Shown here: piece after piece, positions 41,237 through 49,617 of the stretch
How positions within the stretch are numbered: position 1 is the stretch's first letter
Layout: every line of letters begins with the position of its first letter
Origin: Anaerocolumna cellulosilytica
Lineage (GTDB): Bacteria > Bacillota > Clostridia > Lachnospirales > Lachnospiraceae
Length of the DNA stretch: 64,000 nt
Direction of reading: 5' to 3'
Assembly (NCBI RefSeq): GCF_014218335.1
Contig: NZ_AP023367.1
Coordinates: 5,020,001-5,084,000, forward strand
Position numbers and translations under genes: made by a program
The notes under the pieces: generated by a model
Databases searched by the model: none
What the model was told of the DNA's origin: nothing
Seen by the model: the letters and a program-made list of their open reading frames with translations, nothing else

Positions 41237-41351
41237 ATGATAAATGACCTCCTTGGATTTTTCATAGGAATGTAATAATTCCTTCATATAATATTTCGAA
41301 TAACCGATAATCCCGATTAATTGTTACGAATTTATTAAATAATCTGAGGTC

Positions 41352-41380
41352 ATTATATCAAATCGTTCTACTCCTGTCAA
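41352..41380 (-). promoter_or_regulatory. consensus promoter of the NlpC/P60 gene
   Basis: Perfect TTGACA and TATAAT separated by 17 bases on the minus strand, about 115 bases before the start codon. Confidence 0.88.
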
Positions 41381-41474
41381 CCCAATAATAGTAAAAATAC
41401 TATGTTTTCTTATCCATTATCACGAAAACTGACATCGATATTCTGCTTTTTCACACAATTATATCTATTATATC

Positions 41475-42401
41475 TTATGATAAGGTATTTAAGTACTTTT
41501 CTACTGCTGTAATTGAATTAGCTCCATCAGAGGCGGCTGTAATAATCTGACGTAATTCTTTTGTCCGAATATCCCCTGCAGCAAATACACCCGGTATATT
41601 GGTTTCACAATTTTCGCTGGCCACTAGATAGCCTCCGGCATCCATTTCTACTACTCCCTTATAAACCTGAGAGTTTGGCAGATTACCAACAGCAATGAAG
41701 ACACCGTCTACTTCCAGTTCTTTATTGTCTTCTGATTTTATATTTTTTACAATAATGTTCTCCACTTGTTCATTGCCTTTAATTTCTTCTACTACACTAT
41801 CCCAAATAATTTCTACATTTTCCATAGATAGTAGTTTGTTAATATAACTTCTTGCTGCTCTGAATTCATTTCTTCTGTGGATTACATATACCTTTTTGCA
41901 GATTCTAGCAAGGAAAATAGCATCTTCAACCGCAACATCACCGCCGCCTACTACAACAGTTACTTTATTCTTAAAAAAAGCACCATCACAGGTTGCACAA
42001 TAAGAAACTCCCATTCCTGCCAGACGTTCCTCTCCTTCCACCGCCAATTTGCGCGGGTTCGCACCATTGGCGAGAATCACAGTTTTACTTATATAGACAG
42101 TTCCGTCTTCTAATGTTATTTTTTTTAGTCCATCTTCCACTTCAAATTTAGTAACTTCACCTGTAATGAAATTCATATTAAGACGGTCACAATGCTCCCT
42201 GAATTTTGTACCCAACTCAAAACCACTGATTCCGGGAATGCCAGGATAGTTATCAACTTCATACGTATTAATAATTTGTCCTCCGCTGATAGGTGCTTTC
42301 TCAATAATAATAGTGTCTAACTCTGCTCTTCCTGCATACAATGCAGCTGCAAGCCCGGCAGGACCCGAACCTATAATAATTAATTCATAAATTTTATTCA
42401 T
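41475..42401 (-). CDS. trxB: thioredoxin-disulfide reductase
   Basis: FAD/NADPH enzyme (308 residues) that reduces thioredoxin. FAD motif IIGSGPAGLAAALYAGRAEL at the N-terminus, redox-active CATCDG near residue 135, NADPH motif VVGGGDVAVEDAIFLA near 152, and the C-terminal FAD motif GVFAAGDIRTKELRQIITAASDGA. AAAGGGAT precedes the ATG. No thioredoxin gene is adjacent. Confidence 0.97.
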   Translation of the reverse strand: MNKIYELIIIGSGPAGLAAALYAGRAELDTIIIEKAPISGGQIINTYEVDNYPGIPGISGFELGTKFREHCDRLNMNFITGEVTKFEVEDGLKKITLEDGTVYISKTVILANGANPRKLAVEGEERLAGMGVSYCATCDGAFFKNKVTVVVGGGDVAVEDAIFLARICKKVYVIHRRNEFRAARSYINKLLSMENVEIIWDSVVEEIKGNEQVENIIVKNIKSEDNKELEVDGVFIAVGNLPNSQVYKGVVEMDAGGYLVASENCETNIPGVFAAGDIRTKELRQIITAASDGANSITAVEKYLNTLS

Positions 42402-42692
42402 ACTAATATCCCTTTCTTTATTTATTAAGGACCCCTGTAGAAAGTGGGGGTTTTGTTATAACGCGGTATAAATAGGCCGAACCAGACGCACAGTTGCATG
42501 AGTCTGTGTCAATTTTTCTATATACAAATTCAACCAGTACATGATATAATATGATAATGACTAACATATTCATAGTAGTCTAACTGGTCATATATTTTAC
42601 AACATTATACCATATTGTATCTAAAAGTTAAAATCCTATACAATAAATACTTGATAAAATTAATCAACTGTACTAAAAAGGAGGAAAACACT

Positions 42693-42869
42693 ATGGATAT
42701 AGCAGCAGTATCAATGATGATGTCTGCATCACAACTTTCAACTAATGTAGGCACAGCCTTACTTAGTAAAAATCTCGATACCGCAGAAGTATTAGGAGAC
42801 GGCCTTATTCAAATGATGGAGCAATCTGTTAATCCCACTATAGGCCAAAATATAGATATAAAGCTGTGA
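42693..42869 (+). CDS. YjfB family putative motility protein
   Basis: A 58-residue protein beginning MDIAAVSMMMSASQLSTNVG and containing LSKNLDTAEVLGDGLIQMMEQSVNP, which matches the small YjfB family (Pfam 'putative motility protein'). AAAAGGAGG lies nine bases upstream. It is monocistronic on the plus strand with a bidirectional terminator behind it. Function in motility is a family label from co-occurrence, not shown here. Confidence 0.88.
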   Translation: MDIAAVSMMMSASQLSTNVGTALLSKNLDTAEVLGDGLIQMMEQSVNPTIGQNIDIKL

Positions 42870-42924
42870 TTAAGTCACAATAGTCAATACTTATGAACTT
42901 TTCTTTATATGATTCTTTACGAGT

Positions 42925-42965
42925 AAAAAAAGATGGATTTGGTATCAGCCAATCCATCTTTTTTT
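42925..42965. terminator. bidirectional terminator between yjfB and the CPBP gene
   Basis: AAAAAAAGATGGATTGG-type stem (AGATGGATT/AATCCATCT) flanked by an A-run on the left and a T-run on the right, so it can end transcripts from both convergent genes. Confidence 0.9.
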
Positions 42966-43021
42966 ATAAATATAACTTACTATACAGTAGCCGATTATTT
43001 CTTATAAATTCTAATTTCCCG

Positions 43022-44104
43022 TTATCTTAGGAATACTCTTATGATTGTAAGCAAACCATCAACTTCCTGCTCTGAAATCTGTCTGGAAATAAATTCCGAG
43101 TAAATCATAAGGGCAACCGAGCATAGTATTCCCAATGCGAGGCTTACTGTCATTATTCTCTTTCTACCATCTGTCTCTTTTAAGCTATATGATAAATTTT
43201 CTTCTGCTTCCTCTAGTTTATCCATTGTATCAATATTAGATTCCTTTCTGCTAAAAATTCCGATTACATGCTCCCATCTGCCACAGTTTTTTGCTATGGT
43301 TCGAAATACAACAAATGCAAGGATAGTTGCTATAAATGCAGTAAATCCATAAGTCTTTATAACATCTGAAAAGTTCATTCCACCGATTTGTGTATTCATG
43401 GATTCCATTAATGCACTTGCATCAAATTGTTCCTTACCATATAAGGATTCTAATAAATTAAAAAGCTTAGGATAAACTGCCAGCAGGGTAATAGAGGTTC
43501 CGTTTATAAAAAAGTGAACAATCATGGTAGATAATATAGAACCGGTAGCCTCTATTAAAAGAGCAAAAACAATTCCCATAACAAATGCATAAGAAAACTG
43601 ATTCAGATTACCATGTATAATACCGAATAAAAAACCACTTAAAAATATACCTTTTAATACGCTCACCTTACGATACTCATTAAAAAAGATACCACGATAT
43701 ACTGCTTCTTCCATAATACAGGGAATGAATGCTACCATAAACAAACTGAGCAGCCACCCATTCTTACTTACGATGCTGCTCATCACATTGGCAGTATCAT
43801 TCTTAACATAAATCATCGAAAAAGCATTAATTAAATTCATTAACGGTGTTATTAAATAAGTAAAAAGGATTATTAATATAATATTAGAAAATTTGACTTT
43901 CTGAAACCGAATGGCTTTAGCTACATTCAAACGATTTATCGTTAAATAAACCAGGGAAGGTACTATTAATATGAATTGCGAAAATAGCACAGCATAAAAA
44001 TAATTGTTTGTATAATGCAAAATATAACTATTAATTATTGAACCCACAAATGAAAGTACTACCGTAGCAAAAAACACCCGATTTACTGATTTAACACGAT
44101 TCAT
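43022..44104 (-). CDS. CPBP family intramembrane metalloprotease
   Basis: A 360-residue multi-pass membrane protein with about eight hydrophobic segments and the CPBP (Abi/CAAX protease-like) motifs: IMEEAVYRGIFFNEYRK near residue 128 (Glu-Glu plus Arg), GIIHGNLNQFSYAFVMG near 155 (His), and IVHFFING near 190 (His). The C-terminal 60 residues are a charged region plus another helix. The start at ATG 44104 has GGAAG six bases upstream; a GTG at 44143 lies inside the leader RNA element and lacks a ribosome binding site. Substrate is unknown; some relatives act in bacteriocin immunity. Confidence 0.88.
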   Translation of the reverse strand: MNRVKSVNRVFFATVVLSFVGSIINSYILHYTNNYFYAVLFSQFILIVPSLVYLTINRLNVAKAIRFQKVKFSNIILIILFTYLITPLMNLINAFSMIYVKNDTANVMSSIVSKNGWLLSLFMVAFIPCIMEEAVYRGIFFNEYRKVSVLKGIFLSGFLFGIIHGNLNQFSYAFVMGIVFALLIEATGSILSTMIVHFFINGTSITLLAVYPKLFNLLESLYGKEQFDASALMESMNTQIGGMNFSDVIKTYGFTAFIATILAFVVFRTIAKNCGRWEHVIGIFSRKESNIDTMDKLEEAEENLSYSLKETDGRKRIMTVSLALGILCSVALMIYSEFISRQISEQEVDGLLTIIRVFLR

Positions 44105-44180
44105 ATAAGACTTCCATATCCCCAAAAATCGGAATACAGCCACTTTATAGTTGAAAGAATCCTTGTGGCCTTCCTTTCAT
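44105..44180 (-). promoter_or_regulatory. recurring leader RNA element, copy 5 (upstream of CPBP protease)
   Basis: Minus strand: GAAAGGAAGGCCAC ... ATTCTTTCAAC ... AAAGTGGCTGTA, then TTCC/GGAA, which would mask the GGAAG ribosome binding site. GCCAC/GTGGC and GAAAGGA/TTCTTTC are interleaved as in copies 2 and 4. Confidence 0.6.
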
Positions 44181-44245
44181 CAAACATTCTCTTTCAACCT
44201 ACGAATTACTATCTATATAATATCAATAGTAGTCATATAATTTAA

Positions 44246-44845
44246 CTACTTCTGTTCTTCTCTAACTTTACGTACTAACACATTCAACCATTCTTCGTTT
44301 AACTTCTCATTTCGTATATCTGATGTCTTCCACAAATCCACAAGATCTATATCTGAAAATTTCGAAATAACCTCTTTCATGGCTTTGGTTTTATAGTCAT
44401 TAAAATATCTGCCATTTCTAAATCCAGAGAATTCACCATGCTTAAATGACATATATAAAATTCCACCAGGTTTTAACCCATCGATTACTTTTCCTAATAC
44501 TACTTCCAGTTCCTCAGGTGAAGTATGTAACAAGGAGGCACATGCCCATATCCCGTCGAATACTTCCTGAAAATCTAATTCGTCAAATTGCATATGAAGA
44601 ACATCTTGCCCGATATGTATGGAAGCCAGACCGCATAATTCAATAGATCCATCAACAGCAGTTACATCAAAACCTCTTTCTATAAATTTAAGGCTATCGC
44701 GTCCGGAACCACATCCAAGATCAAGTATTTCTCCTGCTTCCGGTAACATACCTACAAATCTTTCCAGAGTCTCTCCCATATCCAATTCAACTGTACTTTC
44801 AAAGTATATATTAGCGTACTTATTATAATAATCTATCGAGTCCAA
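44246..44845 (-). CDS. class I SAM-dependent methyltransferase
   Basis: A 199-residue Rossmann-fold methyltransferase. Motif I ILDLGCGSGRDSLKFIERGF lies near residue 40, followed by VTAVDGS (acidic residue at the end of strand 2), FDGIWACASLLHTSPEEL near 105 and LKPGGILYMSFKHG near 128. Substrate is not deducible; the FDGIWACASLLH string is typical of a broad UbiE/Tam-like group. The start is TTG 44845, six bases after AAGGAAGG; an upstream in-frame TTG at 44863 would overlap the ribosome binding site. Confidence 0.85.
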   Translation of the reverse strand: MDSIDYYNKYANIYFESTVELDMGETLERFVGMLPEAGEILDLGCGSGRDSLKFIERGFDVTAVDGSIELCGLASIHIGQDVLHMQFDELDFQEVFDGIWACASLLHTSPEELEVVLGKVIDGLKPGGILYMSFKHGEFSGFRNGRYFNDYKTKAMKEVISKFSDIDLVDLWKTSDIRNEKLNEEWLNVLVRKVREEQK

Positions 44846-44986
44846 CAAAAACCTTCCTTTCAAATCTAACCGTGCAAAACGGCATGCTGTTTTTTTGTAA
44901 TAATGAGTATGTATTATTTACATTATAGCAGACTTTAGAATATATATCCAGTCTATGTCCAAACATATCAACCAACTATTAGAAAT

Positions 44987-45015
44987 GTCTGCTGTAGCAT
45001 CTGGTTACAGCAGAC
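44987..45015 (-). terminator. possible ridA terminator
   Basis: GTCTGCTGTA/TACAGCAGAC, a perfect 10-bp stem with a nine-base loop, 25 bases after the ridA stop; the T-tract is poor (ATTTCTAATA). Confidence 0.5.
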
Positions 45016-45039
45016 ACCTCACGAAAAAAGCCGTATTAT

Positions 45040-45417
45040 TTACAGCTCTGCAATTGCTTCAATTTCAACCAACACGTCTTTTGGAAGCCGAGCTACTTCT
45101 ACACAAGACCTTGCAGGAAAGTCCTTAGTAAAATATTTTGCATAAACTTCATTTAATGCAGCGAAATCATCCATGTTTTTTATAAAAACAGTTGTTTTAA
45201 TAACTTTATCAAGACTTGTACCACAGGATTCCAACAATGCAGAAAGATTCTTTAGCACACGTTCTGCCTGCTCTTTTATATCTCCGGTTACCAGACTTCC
45301 GTCTTCCGGATTAATTGGTATTACTCCGGATGTATATATTATGTCATTGATTGCAACTGCTTGTGAGTAAGGGCCGATTGCTGCTGGAGCGTTTGTTGTG
45401 CTGATTATCTTTTTCAT
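45040..45417 (-). CDS. ridA: RidA family enamine/imine deaminase
   Basis: A 125-residue YjgF/YER057c/UK114 protein, which hydrolyses reactive 2-aminoacrylate and related enamines from PLP enzymes. Landmarks are APAAIGPYSQAV near residue 10, YTSGVIPINPEDGSLV, KTTVFIKNMDDFAALNEVY and the catalytic arginine in FPARSCVEVARLPKDVLVEIEAIA. Length and motifs are canonical. Stand-alone gene. Confidence 0.93.
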   Translation of the reverse strand: MKKIISTTNAPAAIGPYSQAVAINDIIYTSGVIPINPEDGSLVTGDIKEQAERVLKNLSALLESCGTSLDKVIKTTVFIKNMDDFAALNEVYAKYFTKDFPARSCVEVARLPKDVLVEIEAIAEL

Positions 45418-45609
45418 GTTAGAATTCCTCCATCTTATTTTTTCTAGAATAAAACAATTATATACTAAAGATATAAGTTTTTCACTACTTTTCTGAAATA
45501 AACTTATATCTTAATGGGACAAATAATGCTATAATATAAGAAATACCAGCTTACGAAGCTTTTAAACAATGTCATTTTATGCGCGCAAGCGCAGACGGGA
45601 GTTTTTTAT

Positions 45610-46314
45610 ATGTATAGTTTTAAAAGTCGAGTTCGCTACAGCGAAGTTGACAAAGATAAAAAAATGGATATGTATTCTATTATAAATTATTTTCAGGATT
45701 GCAGTACCTTTCAATCAGAAGATATCGGTATGGGCTTTGATTTTTTGGAAAGTGAGAAAAAGGTCTGGTTGATGAATGCCTGGCAGATTGTTGCCGACCG
45801 CTATCCGGTTATAGGTGAAGAAATCACTGTTTCAACCTGGGCTTATGGTTTTAATGGTATGTATGGGTACCGTAATTTTATTATAACAGATTGTAACGAT
45901 AAAGTATGTACTGCTGCCAATTCCATATGGGTTTATATGGATACCAAAAGCTATCGCCCCGTTAAGGTTACAGAAGACGTTGTGAAAGGCTATGAAATAG
46001 AAGAAGCCTATGATATGGACTATGCACCACGTAAAATTACTATTCCAAAAGACCTGACTATTTTGGATAATTTTCCGGTTATTAGAGCCAATATTGATAC
46101 CAATAATCATGTAAATAATGGGCAGTATATTAAAATGGCAGAAGAATTCGTGCCAGGTGGTTTTCCAGTGGGGAAGATGAGAGCGGAATACCGGCGTTCA
46201 GCAATGTTAGGTGATCTAATTGTACCTATGGTATGTGAAAATGACGATACCGTTACTGTGGTATTGGCGGATACGAATGAAAAACCTTATGCTGTGATTG
46301 AATTTAAGAAATAA
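45610..46314 (+). CDS. acyl-ACP thioesterase
   Basis: Hydrolyses acyl-ACP to free fatty acid (FatA/FatB-like family, double hot-dog fold, 234 residues). YSEVDKDKKMDMYSIINYFQD opens the first hot-dog; WQIVADRYPVIGEEITVSTW follows, and the second half has NIDTNNHVNNGQYIKMAEE near residue 165, containing the Asn-His catalytic set, and MRAEYRRSAMLGD. Expressed with cvfB, 24 bases downstream. Its leader has a GCGC-GCAA-GCGC hairpin and AGACGGGAG before ATG, resembling the cheW leader. An extended -10 (TGCTATAAT) at about 45528 is a possible promoter. Confidence 0.9.
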   Translation: MYSFKSRVRYSEVDKDKKMDMYSIINYFQDCSTFQSEDIGMGFDFLESEKKVWLMNAWQIVADRYPVIGEEITVSTWAYGFNGMYGYRNFIITDCNDKVCTAANSIWVYMDTKSYRPVKVTEDVVKGYEIEEAYDMDYAPRKITIPKDLTILDNFPVIRANIDTNNHVNNGQYIKMAEEFVPGGFPVGKMRAEYRRSAMLGDLIVPMVCENDDTVTVVLADTNEKPYAVIEFKK

Positions 46315-46338
46315 TATTTAGGAAGAATGGAGATTGTT

Positions 46339-47178
46339 ATGATAAAATTAGGAGAAATACAAACATTACAGGTGGTAAAGGCTACTGACTTTGGTATCTA
46401 TTTGTGCGAACCCGAAAACACAGAAGGGGAGCGTATTCTTCTACCAAAGAACCAAGTACCCGCAGCAATTAAAAATGGAGATGAGATAGAAGTTTTTGTC
46501 TATAAAGATTCTGAAGACCGACCGATTGCAACTACAGCAACACCCAAAGTAACACTTGGAAAGACATCTCTGCTTCGTGTAAAAGATGTTACAACTATCG
46601 GTGCATTTTTAGATTGGGGTCTTGCAAAGGACCTCTTACTGCCCTTTAAGGAACAAACACAGCGGGTTCATACGGGAGACGATGTAATTGCCGCTTTATA
46701 TGTAGATAAGAGTGGCCGCTTATGTGCTACCATGAAAGTGTATGACTATCTGTCCTGTTCTTCTCCTTATAAAAAAGATGATAGAGTAATAGGTGTTGTG
46801 TACGAAATTATTGACTCCTATGGTGCTTTCGTGGCTGTTGATAACATATATCAGGCATTGATACCTACAAAAGAACTTCACCGCCCTATTAAAGTGGGTG
46901 ATAGTGTAGAAGCTAGGGTAATTCAGGTTAAAGAAGATGGTAAGCTGGATTTAAGTCTTCGGGAGAAATCCTATTTGCAACTTGATGCAGATGCTGAAGA
47001 TATCTTTACGAAACTTACTGCCGAAGGCGGCTTTCTCCCCTATCACGATAAAACAGATTCCGATGTTATTAAGGCGCAGCTTAACCTTAGTAAAAATGCT
47101 TTTAAAAGAGCCATTGGAAGGCTTTTGAAGGAAGGCAGAATAACCATAGACAGTGATGGAATACGTGAAGTAAAATAA
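46339..47178 (+). CDS. cvfB: CvfB-like S1 RNA-binding protein
   Basis: A 279-residue protein of the conserved virulence factor B family: an N-terminal S1-like domain (GEIQTLQVVKATDFGIYL), further S1 repeats (LLRVKDVTTIGAFLDWGL near residue 72; DRVIGVVYEIIDSYGAFVAV near 150) and a C-terminal winged helix (KNAFKRAIGRLLKEGRITID, about 255-274). Binds RNA and affects virulence and haemolysin expression in staphylococci; the role here is unknown. ATG 46339 is preferred (GGAG seven bases upstream) over 46327. Confidence 0.88.
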   Translation: MIKLGEIQTLQVVKATDFGIYLCEPENTEGERILLPKNQVPAAIKNGDEIEVFVYKDSEDRPIATTATPKVTLGKTSLLRVKDVTTIGAFLDWGLAKDLLLPFKEQTQRVHTGDDVIAALYVDKSGRLCATMKVYDYLSCSSPYKKDDRVIGVVYEIIDSYGAFVAVDNIYQALIPTKELHRPIKVGDSVEARVIQVKEDGKLDLSLREKSYLQLDADAEDIFTKLTAEGGFLPYHDKTDSDVIKAQLNLSKNAFKRAIGRLLKEGRITIDSDGIREVK

Positions 47179-47228
47179 AAACATATACACAAATAAGAAT
47201 CATAGTATAAATCTTTTTTATAAATAGT

Positions 47229-47290
47229 AAAGCTTCAAGTCATCCTCAGTATATCTGATAAAGACTAGAAGCTTTCTTATATTTTTATTT
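47229..47290 (+). terminator. probable cvfB terminator
   Basis: AAAGCTTC/GAAGCTTT arms with an inner AGTC/GACT pairing, followed by CTTATATTTTTATTT on the plus strand, about 50 bases after the cvfB stop. Confidence 0.5.
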
Positions 47291-47317
47291 AGCTGTCCTT
47301 ATTCAACACATTATTGT

Positions 47318-47728
47318 TTAATGCTGATCCAGAAAACGCATTTTGGGATTATCTTTTACGTCATTCTTTTTCTTGACCGGTTCCGGATCTTTGTATGCAT
47401 TTCCCAAATTATTGGCTAGTTTATCTTTACAGGATTTGCAAAAACGTCCAGTACGTATAAGTGTACCACAGCTCTCACATTCCAATCCTACTAAAGATTC
47501 CTTTGAAAATTCCAGCCTTTCTTCCCGAATCCACTTTTGTATCTGAGTTGTTGAAACCTCATTTTCTTCTGCCACCTCTTGCATTCCAGCTCCTGGATGC
47601 TTATAGATATATTCTTTAACTATGAGAAATTTTTCCTCCAATTCCTTTATGCAGTTATGGCACAAGGGTGGGAGTCCACTGATATAATTAAATAATTTAC
47701 CGCAATTCTTACAATTTCTTACATCCAT
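47318..47728 (-). CDS. yvyF: YvyF-like flagellar operon protein (TIGR03826 type)
   Basis: A 136-residue protein: N-terminal zinc ribbon CKNCGKLFNY ... CHNC (about residues 6-26), a helix-turn-helix-like middle (MQEVAEENEVSTTQIQKWIREE, about 50-71), and a second zinc ribbon CESCGTLI ... CKSC (about 84-100). This pattern and the position right after comFC match YvyF of the Bacillus comF-yvyF-flgM region. Its role in flagellar gene control is poorly defined. Eleven bases separate it from comFC. Confidence 0.88.
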   Translation of the reverse strand: MDVRNCKNCGKLFNYISGLPPLCHNCIKELEEKFLIVKEYIYKHPGAGMQEVAEENEVSTTQIQKWIREERLEFSKESLVGLECESCGTLIRTGRFCKSCKDKLANNLGNAYKDPEPVKKKNDVKDNPKMRFLDQH

Positions 47729-47739
47729 ATTTTTCCTCC

Positions 47740-48462
47740 TTAAAATCCTTTGCCAATACAGACACTAATAAAATACACTTTTTCTACTCCATTCTTTAAT
47801 AAGATATTTGTACAAGCCTCCATAGTACTGCCGGTAGTGTAAATGTCATCAACTAACATTACCCTCTTAATCGGCGTAGGATATGCCTCCATCTCTTTTT
47901 GGGATATAGAAAATGCCTTTTCCAGATTGAGCAGCCTTTCTTTGTCGTTTAACTTATTCTGTGGCAATGTGTTTTTATCTCGTTGTAAAAGGCGAGAAAG
48001 TACAGTTATATTTAGCACCTTACCAAGCTCTTTTGCCAATGTCTCTGCCTGGTTATAGCCTCTTTCCAATCGTTTTTGTTTATGGATTGGTATGGGTACC
48101 AATCCATCCAGAGCAAGCTGTTTGAGACTCTGCTCAAATTGCTTTATGATCTCCTCTGCATAAAAAACTGCATATTCCTGCCTACCATGAAACTTAAAAT
48201 CTGCAAGCGACTTTTTTAATACGGAATCATAAATCCATAAAGCAAACCCTTTCGTATAATGATGTTTTTTTGTTTCACAATCCAGACAATATTCCTTCTC
48301 TTCATTCTCTATTGGCTTACTGCACTTTTTACACCTAGGTTCTGATATAGGTTTTAATGTAGACCTGCATTCCATGCAGGCAAGTTCCCCTCTTGGAACG
48401 GCAATATCACCACATATTGGACATCTTTTAGGATAAATGAAATCAAGTACTGTTTGAAGCAA
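47740..48462 (-). CDS. comFC: ComF family phosphoribosyltransferase-like protein
   Basis: A 240-residue protein with an N-terminal double zinc ribbon (CPICGDIAV, CMECRS, CKKCSKPIENEEKEYCLDC) and a C-terminal phosphoribosyltransferase fold: GLVPIPIHKQKRLERGYNQAE near residue 120 and the PRPP loop VMLVDDIYTTGSTMEAC near 200. Needed for DNA uptake in naturally competent bacteria; also widespread in species not known to be competent. No ComFA helicase gene is adjacent. Confidence 0.93.
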   Translation of the reverse strand: MLQTVLDFIYPKRCPICGDIAVPRGELACMECRSTLKPISEPRCKKCSKPIENEEKEYCLDCETKKHHYTKGFALWIYDSVLKKSLADFKFHGRQEYAVFYAEEIIKQFEQSLKQLALDGLVPIPIHKQKRLERGYNQAETLAKELGKVLNITVLSRLLQRDKNTLPQNKLNDKERLLNLEKAFSISQKEMEAYPTPIKRVMLVDDIYTTGSTMEACTNILLKNGVEKVYFISVCIGKGF

Positions 48463-48497
48463 AGTTTTCCCCCTCTGTCTAACTTTTCAATTGCTTT

Positions 48498-49403
48498 TTA
48501 AAACAGCTTTTCCGGATAAAGCCCCTCTTTAATTAATGCTTTAAACGAATCAACTACCACCGGCTTATCTTCTTTATAGGTCACACCGAACCATTTATCT
48601 TTCGACTGGAGTACCTGTACTGTAGCTTTTCCTGCATGTATTAAGTTACCTACCATCTCAGGAAGAAGATACTCTGATTTTAGCTCCTGTCCAGAAACCT
48701 TTAAAAAGCTTATAAAACCTTCCTTTAACTCTGCTAATAATCCCGGTGTAAAGCCCCACATGTTCATGGATACTGCTCCGTTTAAATCGATTGTTATTTC
48801 TTCGCCCTTTTCATCAACTGCTACTGCCGCATTACCTTTTTGTTCAATCCCTTTGGTTTCTACAATATCGGTTAGAAGACCTTTTTCATTCACCCTACAT
48901 ACACCTCTGGTAACTGAACCATTCTCACTTAAGGTATTTCCCAATATAAAACCTGCCATACAAAAATCTAGTTTACTACTATCTGCATTCACTAAGAAAT
49001 CATGTACTTTTTCAAATGCCTCTTTGCCATAGTAGTCATCAGCGTTGATAACAGCAAAAGGTTCTGATAAGATACCTTCACAACTTAATACTGCCTGTCC
49101 GGTTCCCCATGGCTTTGTTCGTTCTTCCGGTTTTGTAAAGCCTTCAGGAAGATTATCAAGTTCCTGAAATACATAATCTACTTCGACATGCTTCGCAATA
49201 CGGTTGCCGATAATATCTTTAAAATCAGCCTCCAAGTCCTTTCTGATAATAAACACCACCTTGTTAAAGCCAGCCTTTATAGCATCATAAATGGAGTAAT
49301 CCATAATTATTTCCCCACTTGGCCCAACTGGTTCTAGCTGCTTAATTCCTCCATATCTGCTCCCCAGCCCCGCTGCCATAATTACCAATGTTGTTTTTGT
49401 CAT
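48498..49403 (-). CDS. sugar-phosphate nucleotidyltransferase family protein
   Basis: A 301-residue protein with the nucleotidyltransferase signature LVIMAAGLGSRYGGIKQLEPVG at the N-terminus and PFAVINADDYYGKEAFEKV near residue 115 (metal-binding Asp). It lacks the left-handed beta-helix of GlmU. Proteins of this type build NDP-sugars, but the acceptor sugar is not evident and no sugar pathway genes adjoin it. SD and ATG are adequate. The C-terminal half (after residue 190) resembles other Clostridia-specific members. Confidence 0.85.
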   Translation of the reverse strand: MTKTTLVIMAAGLGSRYGGIKQLEPVGPSGEIIMDYSIYDAIKAGFNKVVFIIRKDLEADFKDIIGNRIAKHVEVDYVFQELDNLPEGFTKPEERTKPWGTGQAVLSCEGILSEPFAVINADDYYGKEAFEKVHDFLVNADSSKLDFCMAGFILGNTLSENGSVTRGVCRVNEKGLLTDIVETKGIEQKGNAAVAVDEKGEEITIDLNGAVSMNMWGFTPGLLAELKEGFISFLKVSGQELKSEYLLPEMVGNLIHAGKATVQVLQSKDKWFGVTYKEDKPVVVDSFKALIKEGLYPEKLF

Positions 49404-49617
49404 AACGCTCTCCTTCCATTACACCCATATCAATTTAATAATTATATTCTATATTTTGTCAAATTGTATATCAGACTATCTATCTAGTATATACAAATAC
49501 TCTCTGTTAAGTACAGTGCCTTTGAATCTATATTCTAAGCCCAACTGCTGCTTCTTATCAATATTATACCATAATACGAGCATTCCTTCACCCTAATCTT
49601 TATTAAGCACAATCGAT

